The notes under the pieces were generated by a model that ran no database searches, had not been told where the DNA came from, and was given only the letters and a program-made list of their open reading frames with translations. A stretch of DNA of 6,636 nt from Desulfurococcales archaeon. Lineage in GTDB: Archaea; Thermoproteota; Thermoprotei_A; Sulfolobales; Ignisphaeraceae. Position 1 is the first letter of the stretch. Each line of letters begins with the position of its first letter. Positions 1 to 4,974 of this stretch are shown in pieces. Location of the stretch: contig JAMOOB010000412.1 in the NCBI GenBank assembly GCA_027066265.1, positions 1 through 6,636 on the forward strand. The letters are read 5' to 3'. The position numbers and the translations under genes were made by a program.

Positions 1-1304
1 GCGATGATCGAGCATATCGATAGGTAGCTGGAGAAGTAGGCAACGCGAAGCACGGCGTACACGCATAGCAACACCCATACACATATAGAAGCTAGTACCA
101 CTCTATCGAACCATTTCTTGGTTACTACAATCATGGGTAGACCTATGACGAAAATCGCTATAGCAGTAAACCATGCAAGCACGAAACTCATGGATCCGGG
201 AGCTATTGGTTGGTACTCAGCAACTGTCTGGGGAAGACGAGCTGTTGGCAACCCTAACGCTATAGCAACCTTGCCTCTAAGAACATGTATACCAGCAAGA
301 TACAGCGCGTAGAGCCCTCCGATGGATGCGGCAACACCTATCACTATCAACGCTATGTAAACGTATCTACCTTTTCGATCGCCTAGCTTAGTCCTTAGAT
401 AGAGCCCTATCAACATAGCAACGTAGGAGAGTATCAACAATACACCAAAGCGGCTAACGAAGAATTTTACGCCATAGTATGGGATCAGAACGCCTACAAT
501 CGTAGGTATCAGTACCTCAATGAATGCATATGTAAGGAACTTCCTGTGCATCAGTTCACGTACATCCATAGCAAATATTGGTAGCGATACATAGCTCAAC
601 ACAACTGGAATGAAGGTTAGTGGGAACCCCGACCAAACACTTAGTGCGTAAGCCATTACGAGCCCGCTAACTACGAATTGCCATGGTTTTCCGCTTTTCA
701 GGGCTTTGAAGTGTAGCCATAGTACGAACGGTACCACAGCAATACCAAACGTGTACTTGACTATGAATCCAGCAACCGTTCTATCCATGTACATCAATGC
801 AGCAAACCACGCTGCTATGATAGACATCAATCTACTGCCCGTAACCTCGTTCACTAGCAACGCGACTCCAACAACGCACACCGCTGCTAAGAGAGGTGGT
901 AGCAAAGCCATTAAATCGAATAGCTTCACTCCGAATGGTTTCACTATCTCGTATAGGATGTATATCGAGTAGATGTGCCCTGGAAGCTCGGTACGGTAGA
1001 AATCTCTACACCACGGGTACCAGAATAGGCATGTAGCTGGATTATTCCTATTCAATTCGAACCACGATAACGGTCCATGAGAATCCAGATACTTGACAAG
1101 CCACCAGTTTATGAAGGGATCCAACTCGTTTAGCTTGGCCTCCGGATACTCTGCACCGATACCACTCGTAACGACATTAACGTAGCACTCAGCTCTTAGA
1201 TAGAACGCCACTATGGAAGCTGCAAGCACTAGTACCAACGCTATCACTGATCCATACGCATTCCAGAAGCTCGAAATCAAAGCAACAACTCTACCTATCC
1301 TCAT
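1..1304 (-). CDS. aglB: Oligosaccharyltransferase AglB/STT3, N-terminal part (cut by window edge)
   Basis: This is the catalytic membrane subunit of archaeal N-glycosylation, which moves a lipid-linked glycan onto Asn of Asn-X-Ser/Thr sequons on the outer face of the membrane. The frame is open for 434 codons from ATG 1304 to the left edge, with no stop. The family signature is clear: TM1 at about residues 15-35, an external loop with the DPF acidic motif (D62, first 'DXD' region) followed by WWLVKYL, then WYPWCRDFY (95-103) and TELPG (105-109), many hydrophobic segments between 130 and 430, and TVAEYQP (360-366), which matches the SVSE/TIXE motif of external loop 5 with E363. The second acidic motif expected after RTVAG (175-179) reads IVKYT and has no Asp or Glu. 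The soluble C-terminal domain with WWDYG would lie beyond the window. It starts divergently from the ZPR1 gene, with GGGG 6 nt before the start codon. Family confidence is high; the symbol is inferred from the family. Confidence 0.9.
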   Translation of the reverse strand, partial: MRIGRVVALISSFWNAYGSVIALVLVLAASIVAFYLRAECYVNVVTSGIGAEYPEAKLNELDPFINWWLVKYLDSHGPLSWFELNRNNPATCLFWYPWCRDFYRTELPGHIYSIYILYEIVKPFGVKLFDLMALLPPLLAAVCVVGVALLVNEVTGSRLMSIIAAWFAALMYMDRTVAGFIVKYTFGIAVVPFVLWLHFKALKSGKPWQFVVSGLVMAYALSVWSGFPLTFIPVVLSYVSLPIFAMDVRELMHRKFLTYAFIEVLIPTIVGVLIPYYGVKFFVSRFGVLLILSYVAMLIGLYLRTKLGDRKGRYVYIALIVIGVAASIGGLYALYLAGIHVLRGKVAIALGLPTARLPQTVAEYQPIAPGSMSFVLAWFTAIAIFVIGLPMIVVTKKWFDRVVLASICVWVLLCVYAVLRVAYFSSYLSICSII

Positions 1305-1373
1305 CGAAGCCCCTAGCGATTCCCGAGGCTAGGGATATTAAGGAGTTATACCTCTACGATTCAAGGATCCGCA
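1305..1373. promoter_or_regulatory. Divergent promoter region between aglB and the ZPR1 gene
   Basis: This 69-bp gap separates two divergent start codons, so it must hold both promoters or one shared promoter. An AT-rich core at about 1333-1352 contains TATTAAGG and TTATACC on the plus strand. Read leftward, TATAAC (about 1350-1345) would give a transcript start near 1321 and a leader of about 17 nt for aglB. Read rightward, TATTAAGG would give a start near 1364 and a leader of about 10 nt for the ZPR1 gene, while TTATACC would make it leaderless. Box choice is uncertain because both matches are weak. Confidence 0.5.
1311..1334. repeat. Perfect inverted repeat, 7-bp arms, 10-bp spacer
   Basis: Arms CCCTAGC (1311-1317) and GCTAGGG (1328-1334) are exact reverse complements around a 10-bp spacer. 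The dyad lies between the two divergent genes and abuts the GGGG that would be the aglB ribosome-binding site. It could be an operator for a dimeric regulator. If aglB transcripts start upstream of 1334 it could also be an RNA hairpin next to the start codon. No function is proven; a 7-bp dyad can arise by chance. Confidence 0.4.
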
Positions 1374-2018
1374 ATGCCGTTAGACGAACTTTCTAAACTT
1401 CTCGAAGAGACGAAGTACGTACCCAAGAAGATCTCGGAACAAGAAGTTCCATGCCCTTCTTGCGGATCTTCGATAAAGCTCGAAGTATACGTACACGAAG
1501 CACCATACGAAGGACACGTCCTTCTACTCGTAGCTACATGTCCACAATGCGGCTACAAGTATCGCGAAGCTACTCCTAGTGAATACGTTGGGAAACCGGT
1601 AGAGATAAGGTTTAGGATAGAGGGCTCCGACGATCTTCGATGTCTATTCTACAAATCGCCCTATGCCTACGTAAGGATTCCATCCCTAGGAATAGAAGTG
1701 ATTCCTGGTCCCGCTAGCTACGGCGAAATCACTACACTAGAGGGATACTTGATGAAGATTGCCGAGGTTCTATACCCCCTATGCGATTCCTTCGAAAACG
1801 CTGAAAAATGCTACGACGTAGTATCCAAACTCATTACAATAGCTAACGGTGATCTACCATGCGAGGTACTGCTCATAGATCCCTCGGGTCTATCCACCGT
1901 AATAAGGAAGTATCGCAACAACGTTGAAGTAAAGATCCTTAGCGAAGAGGAATTAAAAGAATTCGAAGCACAAAGACTTCAGCTAGTCGTTAAAGATCAG
2001 CGCTCTACTCAACCCTGA
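1374..2018 (+). CDS. ZPR1-family zinc-finger protein
   Basis: A 214-aa protein with one ZPR1 module. The zinc ribbon is formed by CPSC (C27, C30) and CPQC (C56, C59), about 25 residues apart, followed by GYKYREA. The family's second half is also present: DLR (87-89), a Lys-Ser pair (94-95), IPSLGIEVIPG (102-112) and GEITTLEGYL (117-126). Eukaryotic ZPR1 has two such modules and acts as a folding factor for elongation factor eEF1A; archaeal forms have a single module, and their role is inferred only by analogy. Extra cysteines are C90, C137, C146 and C163. ATG 1374 is the first start in frame and leaves only a short or absent leader, with AAGGATCC upstream as a weak ribosome-binding site. The 3' end overlaps the convergent hsp20 gene by 14 bp. 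Confidence 0.87.
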   Translation: MPLDELSKLLEETKYVPKKISEQEVPCPSCGSSIKLEVYVHEAPYEGHVLLLVATCPQCGYKYREATPSEYVGKPVEIRFRIEGSDDLRCLFYKSPYAYVRIPSLGIEVIPGPASYGEITTLEGYLMKIAEVLYPLCDSFENAEKCYDVVSKLITIANGDLPCEVLLIDPSGLSTVIRKYRNNVEVKILSEEELKEFEAQRLQLVVKDQRSTQP

Positions 2019-2553
2019 TGATTTTACCTCCTTCCTCCTCCCTAACCTTCTTCTTCTTGATCACTATCTCTAGCACACCGTTTCGGAACGTAGCCTTAGC
2101 ACTATCTACATCAACTTCTGTTGGTAACTCAATCTCCTTACGATACCTTCTATCGTGATTCGATGCCTCGACAACTATGTGCCTATCATCTATTGCACGG
2201 ATCTTTATCTTATCCTTATCAACACCCGGCAACTCGACTATTATACGAACCTTGTCGTCCTCTTCGTAGACGTCAGTCAAGGGCTCGGTTTCCTCGGTCA
2301 CTACGATTCTAGGTCTTTCTCGACCCATACGTTTAACGTTTCCGAACTCATATATCCTAGGTCTTCCATCAGGACCAACCTCAATCCTTATTCCATAGAC
2401 TATTGGCTGAACTTCTGTTATTTCCTCGCGTACCACGGGATGATAGAATCTGAATCTCCTTTCAAACTCTTCGAGCTCTTCCCATATCTCTTGAAATAGC
2501 TCGTCTATTAGATCGAACAGAGTTCTTCTTCTACGACGAAACTCGTCGTCCAT
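2005..2553 (-). CDS. hsp20: Small heat-shock protein, Hsp20/alpha-crystallin family
   Basis: An ATP-independent cytoplasmic holdase that forms oligomers and binds unfolding proteins. Numbered from ATG 2553 (182 aa), the N-terminal region starts with an Arg run (RRRRR) and an amphipathic acidic helix (about 11-35). A segment common in archaeal members follows (GPDGRPRIYEFGNV, 60-73). The alpha-crystallin domain spans about 93-168 and includes VELPGVDKDKIKI (106-118) and the hallmark FRNGVLEI (156-163). The tail IRV (179-181) fits the I-x-I/V anchor that docks on a neighbouring subunit. GTG 2565 would add four residues, but ATG 2553 is preferred: GGGTGGT at 2567-2561 sits 7 nt upstream as ribosome-binding site, and a TATA box at 2598-2593 predicts a transcript start near 2570. 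The N-terminal part is long for the family. It ends tail-to-tail within the ZPR1 gene. Confidence 0.93.
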   Translation of the reverse strand: MDDEFRRRRRTLFDLIDELFQEIWEELEEFERRFRFYHPVVREEITEVQPIVYGIRIEVGPDGRPRIYEFGNVKRMGRERPRIVVTEETEPLTDVYEEDDKVRIIVELPGVDKDKIKIRAIDDRHIVVEASNHDRRYRKEIELPTEVDVDSAKATFRNGVLEIVIKKKKVREEEGGKIIRVE

Positions 2554-2592
2554 TTCCAGAACCACCCATCAAAAGTCCTAGCTCTACACGGC

Positions 2593-2598
2593 TTTATA
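2593..2598 (-). promoter_or_regulatory. TATA box of hsp20
   Basis: TATAAA on the minus strand (2598 to 2593) is preceded by purine-rich GGAATGGA, which resembles a TFB-recognition element. Its centre lies about 42 bp before ATG 2553, giving an expected transcript start near 2570 and a leader of about 17 nt that contains the GGGTGGT ribosome-binding site. The box overlaps the stop codon of the upstream 83-aa ORF, so hsp20 appears to have its own promoter. Confidence 0.6.
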
Positions 2599-2845
2599 TC
2601 CATTCCGCTAGAATAATACATTCAACTTGACGCATCTTTAGAACATCAGCGAAATCCGGGTCCAGCACCACTAAATCGATTAGGTTAGAATCGTTTAGCT
2701 CCACCATCTGTATCCTACACGAAGTTTTTCCGTGAAGATCTTGGAACACTTCGCGGCATTCACTACGCGTACCGAAGAAGAGTATTGCTCGCAGAGTCTC
2801 CTTCAGCACGGTGCCTAAGGGACTCTTACGATATGCAAACCACAT
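2594..2845 (-). CDS. Hypothetical 83-aa protein
   Basis: Not recognised. ATG 2845 to TAA 2594 encodes a small protein with an alternating pattern that suggests alpha/beta: a strand AILFFGT (about 20-26), a helix SECREVFQDLH, a strand CRIQMVEL, a hydrophobic stretch LIDLVVLDPDF (54-64), a helix around ADVLKMRQ and a C-terminal strand CIILAEW. It has three cysteines and no signal peptide or membrane segment. No competing ORF fits better on the other strand, and the ORF fills the gap between hsp20 and the divergent 112-aa gene exactly. No strong ribosome-binding site is visible. The nearest minus-strand TATA-like box (2869-2862) is rather close to the ATG for a leaderless start, so GTG at codon 13 is an alternative start. 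It may also be a non-conserved ORF. Confidence 0.5.
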   Translation of the reverse strand: MWFAYRKSPLGTVLKETLRAILFFGTRSECREVFQDLHGKTSCRIQMVELNDSNLIDLVVLDPDFADVLKMRQVECIILAEWI

Positions 2846-2861
2846 GTACGACGCCTAGCTA

Positions 2862-2869
2862 CTTATAAA
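2862..2869 (+). promoter_or_regulatory. TATA box for the 112-aa gene
   Basis: CTTATAAA (2862-2869) is centred about 40 bp before the GTG at 2906. An archaeal TATA centre about 26 nt before the transcript start puts that start near 2892, leaving a leader of about 14 nt that includes GTGGGATC. The box is nearly symmetric, so it might also fire leftward toward the 83-aa ORF, although the distance to ATG 2845 (about 20 bp) is short for that. Confidence 0.5.
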
Positions 2870-2879
2870 TGAACTCCGT

Positions 2880-2889
2880 TAAAGCTTTA
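2880..2889. repeat. 10-bp perfect palindrome TAAAGCTTTA
   Basis: TAAAGCTTTA is self-complementary. It lies between the TATA box and the inferred transcript start of the 112-aa gene. Read leftward it is a poor TATA-like box whose spacing (about 39 bp) to ATG 2845 would suit the 83-aa ORF. The core AAAGCTTTA occurs again at 4513-4521, where it forms part of the promoter of the coiled-coil gene. Chance is a fair explanation for so short an AT-rich palindrome. Confidence 0.3.
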
Positions 2890-2905
2890 GCGTTGTGGGA
2901 TCAAC

Positions 2906-3244
2906 GTGATGCTCGTAAAGGTTATTGCAGGGCTTGATCCCGTAAGTGCGGAAGCTCTCGACAACATATTCAAAGCATGCAGAATCTTGCTAGAGCGATA
3001 CTCAATACCCGTTCTGCTGGATGTTGAGAATACTTGGATCTCCGATCCCATACAAGCAAGCCTTGAGTGTTTACCGAAAATCGTTTTAGGAGAACATGAA
3101 ATTGTTTGTGGATATGCACCAAAACCAGAGGAATTCGTGGAGCTAGTTCTCACCTATTTCGACGTACGTCGTTCGTCCGTATGCTACCATCCTAAAGGTC
3201 TCGATCTCGATGCCACGTTTCTCAATGCTAACACAATCGAGTAG
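2906..3244 (+). CDS. Hypothetical 112-aa protein, possibly thioredoxin-like fold without CxxC
   Basis: Not recognised by family. The predicted order is strand VKVIAG (4-9), a helix of about 17 residues (SAEALDNIF...), strand IPVLLDVEN (34-42), a short helix, then LPKIVLGEHEIVCGY (56-70) and a helix KPEEFVELVLTYF (73-85). This beta-alpha-beta, Pro-beta-beta-alpha layout resembles thioredoxin-fold proteins, with LP in the place of the cis-proline and G69 where the fold usually has a glycine turn. The CxxC that should follow strand 1 is absent (GLDPVS instead); C25, C55, C68 and C93 lie elsewhere. Start: GTG 2906 is followed directly by ATG 2909, and either may be used; GTGGGATC lies just upstream. 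The flavoprotein gene follows after 60 bp with its own TATA-like box. Coding status is well supported; the fold is inference. Confidence 0.65.
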   Translation: MMLVKVIAGLDPVSAEALDNIFKACRILLERYSIPVLLDVENTWISDPIQASLECLPKIVLGEHEIVCGYAPKPEEFVELVLTYFDVRRSSVCYHPKGLDLDATFLNANTIE

Positions 3245-3264
3245 AATACGCACATCGCAACTTG

Positions 3265-3270
3265 TTTAAA
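3265..3270 (+). promoter_or_regulatory. Putative TATA box of the flavoprotein gene
   Basis: TTTAAA at 3265-3270 (context TTGTTTAAATG) is centred about 37 bp before the GTG at 3305, predicting a transcript start near 3293 and a leader of about 12 nt that begins at TGTGGGGTCGAA. This spacing matches the 112-aa gene's promoter, which supports GTG 3305 as the true start. Co-transcription from the upstream gene is also possible. Confidence 0.45.
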
Positions 3271-3304
3271 TGTCGACAGAACTTACCGTAGCTGTGGGGT
3301 CGAA

Positions 3305-4327
3305 GTGGAGGTACAAGTAGATATAGTTATCTTGGGGAGCGGAATTTCATCGCTTTACTTAGCGAAGATTCTGGAAGAGTACAGCGTGCGATATCTGATC
3401 ATCGACTACGAGAAGTCATTAGGTGGATCAATATCCTTAATGGAGGACCTAGGCATTCGCTATCCTAGGATGCCCATACTTCTGTTCGAAATACCTGAAA
3501 AATATCGATTGTATGCAAACAATTGTTTCAGCCTCGAAAACATCGAGGTTCTCACGATTAAGGAAGGAGATTTCTTAGCTAAATGCCTCGGATTTCTAGA
3601 TCCGCAACGGTTTCAGGAGCCTTGGATCTATAGGTGGATACATCTAGTTCGGAGTCTCCATAAAGCATATCTCGCAACATCGCTTGTACGCAACATTGTG
3701 TCCTCCTTTAAGAACTTCGTGAACTTTCTACGTGCAAGCATTGTTAGAATAGACGCTGCGCGGAAAGTTATAGTTACACATCATGGTTGCATCGTTAAGT
3801 ATAGAAAACTCGTTTCAACGATCCCCATGGACGTACTCCTAAACAAGATCGCTAATCTACCCAAAGAAATCGTTGCTCCACGAATCGAAGTTTGCCAGGA
3901 CACCGTAGGCCTTCTTGTGCTCACAGTCGTACGCCGAAGACACAGCGATGATGCTCCGCGAATACTCATCCATGGAACCAAGGCGTCTAGGTTCGTAGCT
4001 ATGCTATTGATACCCTTCGATCAACTAAGCTTGATATACGTACTAGCACCGTTCTCATCAGCGTATCCACCATTGCCGGGCTTCACGGAGAAACTCTTCT
4101 CCGAGCTACGCAAATTCAATGTTTGTAAGGATAGTGAAGTGCTTTCGGAACGTACGTTCATTACTCTTTACGCTGCGCTCTCACGCATCGAGAATCTGGA
4201 ACGGTTCGCCAACGATCTACGCACTCTCGACATATACGTCCATGGTAGGTGCGGTTCATGGAGGGAGGGAAGCGTATGGTATTTCATGGAGCTTAGCGAA
4301 AGACTTGCATCAGAGCTAGCACGATAA
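3305..4327 (+). CDS. FAD-dependent oxidoreductase, protoporphyrinogen oxidase/UGM-like
   Basis: A 340-aa protein with an N-terminal Rossmann dinucleotide-binding motif: strand VDIVILGSGISSLYLAK (5-21) with GxGxxS in place of GxGxxG, an acidic end of strand 2 (IIDYEKS, 32-38) and GGS (40-42), matching the second FAD contact of the amine oxidase/protoporphyrinogen oxidase/UDP-galactopyranose mutase superfamily. STIPMDVLLNKI (171-182) fits the strand returning to FAD, and the C-terminal YVHGRCGSWREG (311-322) matches the 'GRfGxW' motif that closes the FAD site in UGM-like and PPO-like proteins. No signal peptide is seen, so it is cytoplasmic or membrane-associated. It is shorter than typical PPO (about 450 aa). 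The substrate is unknown; no haem genes are nearby. GTG 3305 is preceded by GGGGTC. A 45-aa Cys-rich gene follows after 39 bp. Confidence 0.75.
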   Translation: MEVQVDIVILGSGISSLYLAKILEEYSVRYLIIDYEKSLGGSISLMEDLGIRYPRMPILLFEIPEKYRLYANNCFSLENIEVLTIKEGDFLAKCLGFLDPQRFQEPWIYRWIHLVRSLHKAYLATSLVRNIVSSFKNFVNFLRASIVRIDAARKVIVTHHGCIVKYRKLVSTIPMDVLLNKIANLPKEIVAPRIEVCQDTVGLLVLTVVRRRHSDDAPRILIHGTKASRFVAMLLIPFDQLSLIYVLAPFSSAYPPLPGFTEKLFSELRKFNVCKDSEVLSERTFITLYAALSRIENLERFANDLRTLDIYVHGRCGSWREGSVWYFMELSERLASELAR

Positions 4328-4366
4328 CACTAATAATGGAGTTCATGTTATAGTTAGGGGTCTGAA

Positions 4367-4504
4367 ATGAGTGCTGAGAGGAAATGCATTGAAATCTGCG
4401 ACGAGATAGTTGACTGCAGCAAGTGTGAGGACGAACTATGTGAAGAGCTATGCGATGAATTAGAGGATCTATGTTTATCGAAGTGCTTAGAGTACTTGAA
4501 GTAG
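4367..4504 (+). CDS. 45-aa acidic eight-cysteine mini-protein
   Basis: A small ORF, ATG 4367 to TAG 4504, below the length most gene finders accept. It encodes 45 residues with eight cysteines (C7, C11, C17, C20, C25, C29, C36, C40), giving the spacing CX3C-X5-CX2C-X4-CX3C-X6-CX3C. There are 15 Asp/Glu against 5 Lys/Arg. No Gly or Pro is present and Leu-Cys pairs recur at 24/25, 28/29 and 35/36, so it is probably helical, with cysteines along helix faces that could form disulfides between helices or bind metal or an Fe-S cluster. AGGGG lies 6 nt before the ATG. It sits 39 bp after the flavoprotein gene on the same strand, so co-transcription is likely. No known family is recognised. Coding is supported by the ribosome-binding site and the non-random cysteine spacing. 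Confidence 0.65.
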   Translation: MSAERKCIEICDEIVDCSKCEDELCEELCDELEDLCLSKCLEYLK

Positions 4505-4516
4505 TTGCTACAAAAG

Positions 4517-4525
4517 CTTTATATC
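4517..4525 (+). promoter_or_regulatory. TATA box of the coiled-coil/PPS operon
   Basis: CTTTATATC (4517-4525) is centred about 39 bp before ATG 4560, predicting a transcript start near 4547 and a leader of about 13 nt that includes GGTG (4552-4555). The 11-mer GCTTTATATCC at 4516-4526 also occurs at 2591-2601, where its reverse strand carries the hsp20 TATA box. This box marks a new transcription unit after the cysteine mini-gene. Confidence 0.6.
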
Positions 4526-4559
4526 CTTAGGCTAGGATCATCTTGATCGGCGGTGTGCT

Positions 4560-4970
4560 ATGTCCGTAGAAATTCGGGAATTTGCATCCGTAGACGAACT
4601 CATTAAATTCATAGATGCGCAGATCGACGCTCTCAGGAAACAGTTAGGAGAGCTTCTGCGCGCTATCGAGGAAACGAGGATCAAGGCTGAGCAGGAGCGC
4701 AAGCTCAAATCGTTGTTGGCAAAGCTTACTGGAGGTGCTGTTCCCGAGAGCCCAGTGATCGAGTTAAAGGCTGTCAAGCTGTACATTAACCCTAGTGCAG
4801 AGAGCGAAATCTCGTTGCTTGAACAAGCAGCTGAAGCCATAAACAACAAGATGATGGCTCTTCAAGCCGTCAGAAGAGATCTGGAAACCCTTGGTACCGC
4901 AGAGATCTCAACATCGCTCCGCGTCATCGTTATAGATGGCGTTCCCAGAGCCGTTGTAATAAAGGTCTAG
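4560..4970 (+). CDS. Hypothetical 136-aa coiled-coil protein, upstream of PPS
   Basis: Not recognised. The sequence suggests a helical hairpin: a long helix at about 11-58 with Leu/Ile at heptad-like spacing and many Glu/Lys/Arg (IDALRKQLGELLRAIEETR), a linker with GGAVPES (58-64), a short strand ELKAVKLYI (68-76), a second helix at about 80-112 and a closing beta pair LRVIVIDGVPRAVVIKV (120-136). There are no cysteines, signal peptide or membrane segment. ATG 4560 follows GGTG by 4 nt. Only 4 bp separate its TAG from the phosphopantothenate synthetase ATG, so the two are almost certainly one operon. A helper, structural or regulatory role for the CoA enzyme is possible but inferred from position alone. 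Confidence 0.75.
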   Translation: MSVEIREFASVDELIKFIDAQIDALRKQLGELLRAIEETRIKAEQERKLKSLLAKLTGGAVPESPVIELKAVKLYINPSAESEISLLEQAAEAINNKMMALQAVRRDLETLGTAEISTSLRVIVIDGVPRAVVIKV

Positions 4971-4974
4971 CCTA

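Noticed and set aside
118..972. Plus-strand ORFs at 118-312 and 706-972
   Set aside because: They lie opposite the AglB frame, which is open across the whole region and carries clear family motifs; their translations have no recognisable pattern.
2121..2499. Plus-strand ORFs at 2121-2312 and 2155-2499
   Set aside because: They are antisense to the alpha-crystallin domain and N-terminal region of hsp20, whose coding frame is certain.
2554..2565. GTG 2565 as the hsp20 start
   Set aside because: It overlaps the GGGTGGT that best serves as ribosome-binding site for ATG 2553, and TATA spacing would leave a leader of only about 5 nt.
2887..3153. Minus-strand ORF opposite the 112-aa gene
   Set aside because: Ser/Thr-rich antisense translation without a ribosome-binding site; the plus-strand frame has a TATA box, a site upstream of the start and a sensible alpha/beta pattern.
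3781..4319. ORFs at 3781-3981 (-) and 4119-4319 (+)
   Set aside because: Both overlap the flavoprotein gene in other frames, where the correct frame has two FAD motifs.
4538..4849. Minus-strand 103-aa ORF opposite the coiled-coil gene
   Set aside because: Antisense of a Glu/Lys/Leu-rich helix gives a Ser/Leu-rich sequence typical of a shadow; no promoter or ribosome-binding site.
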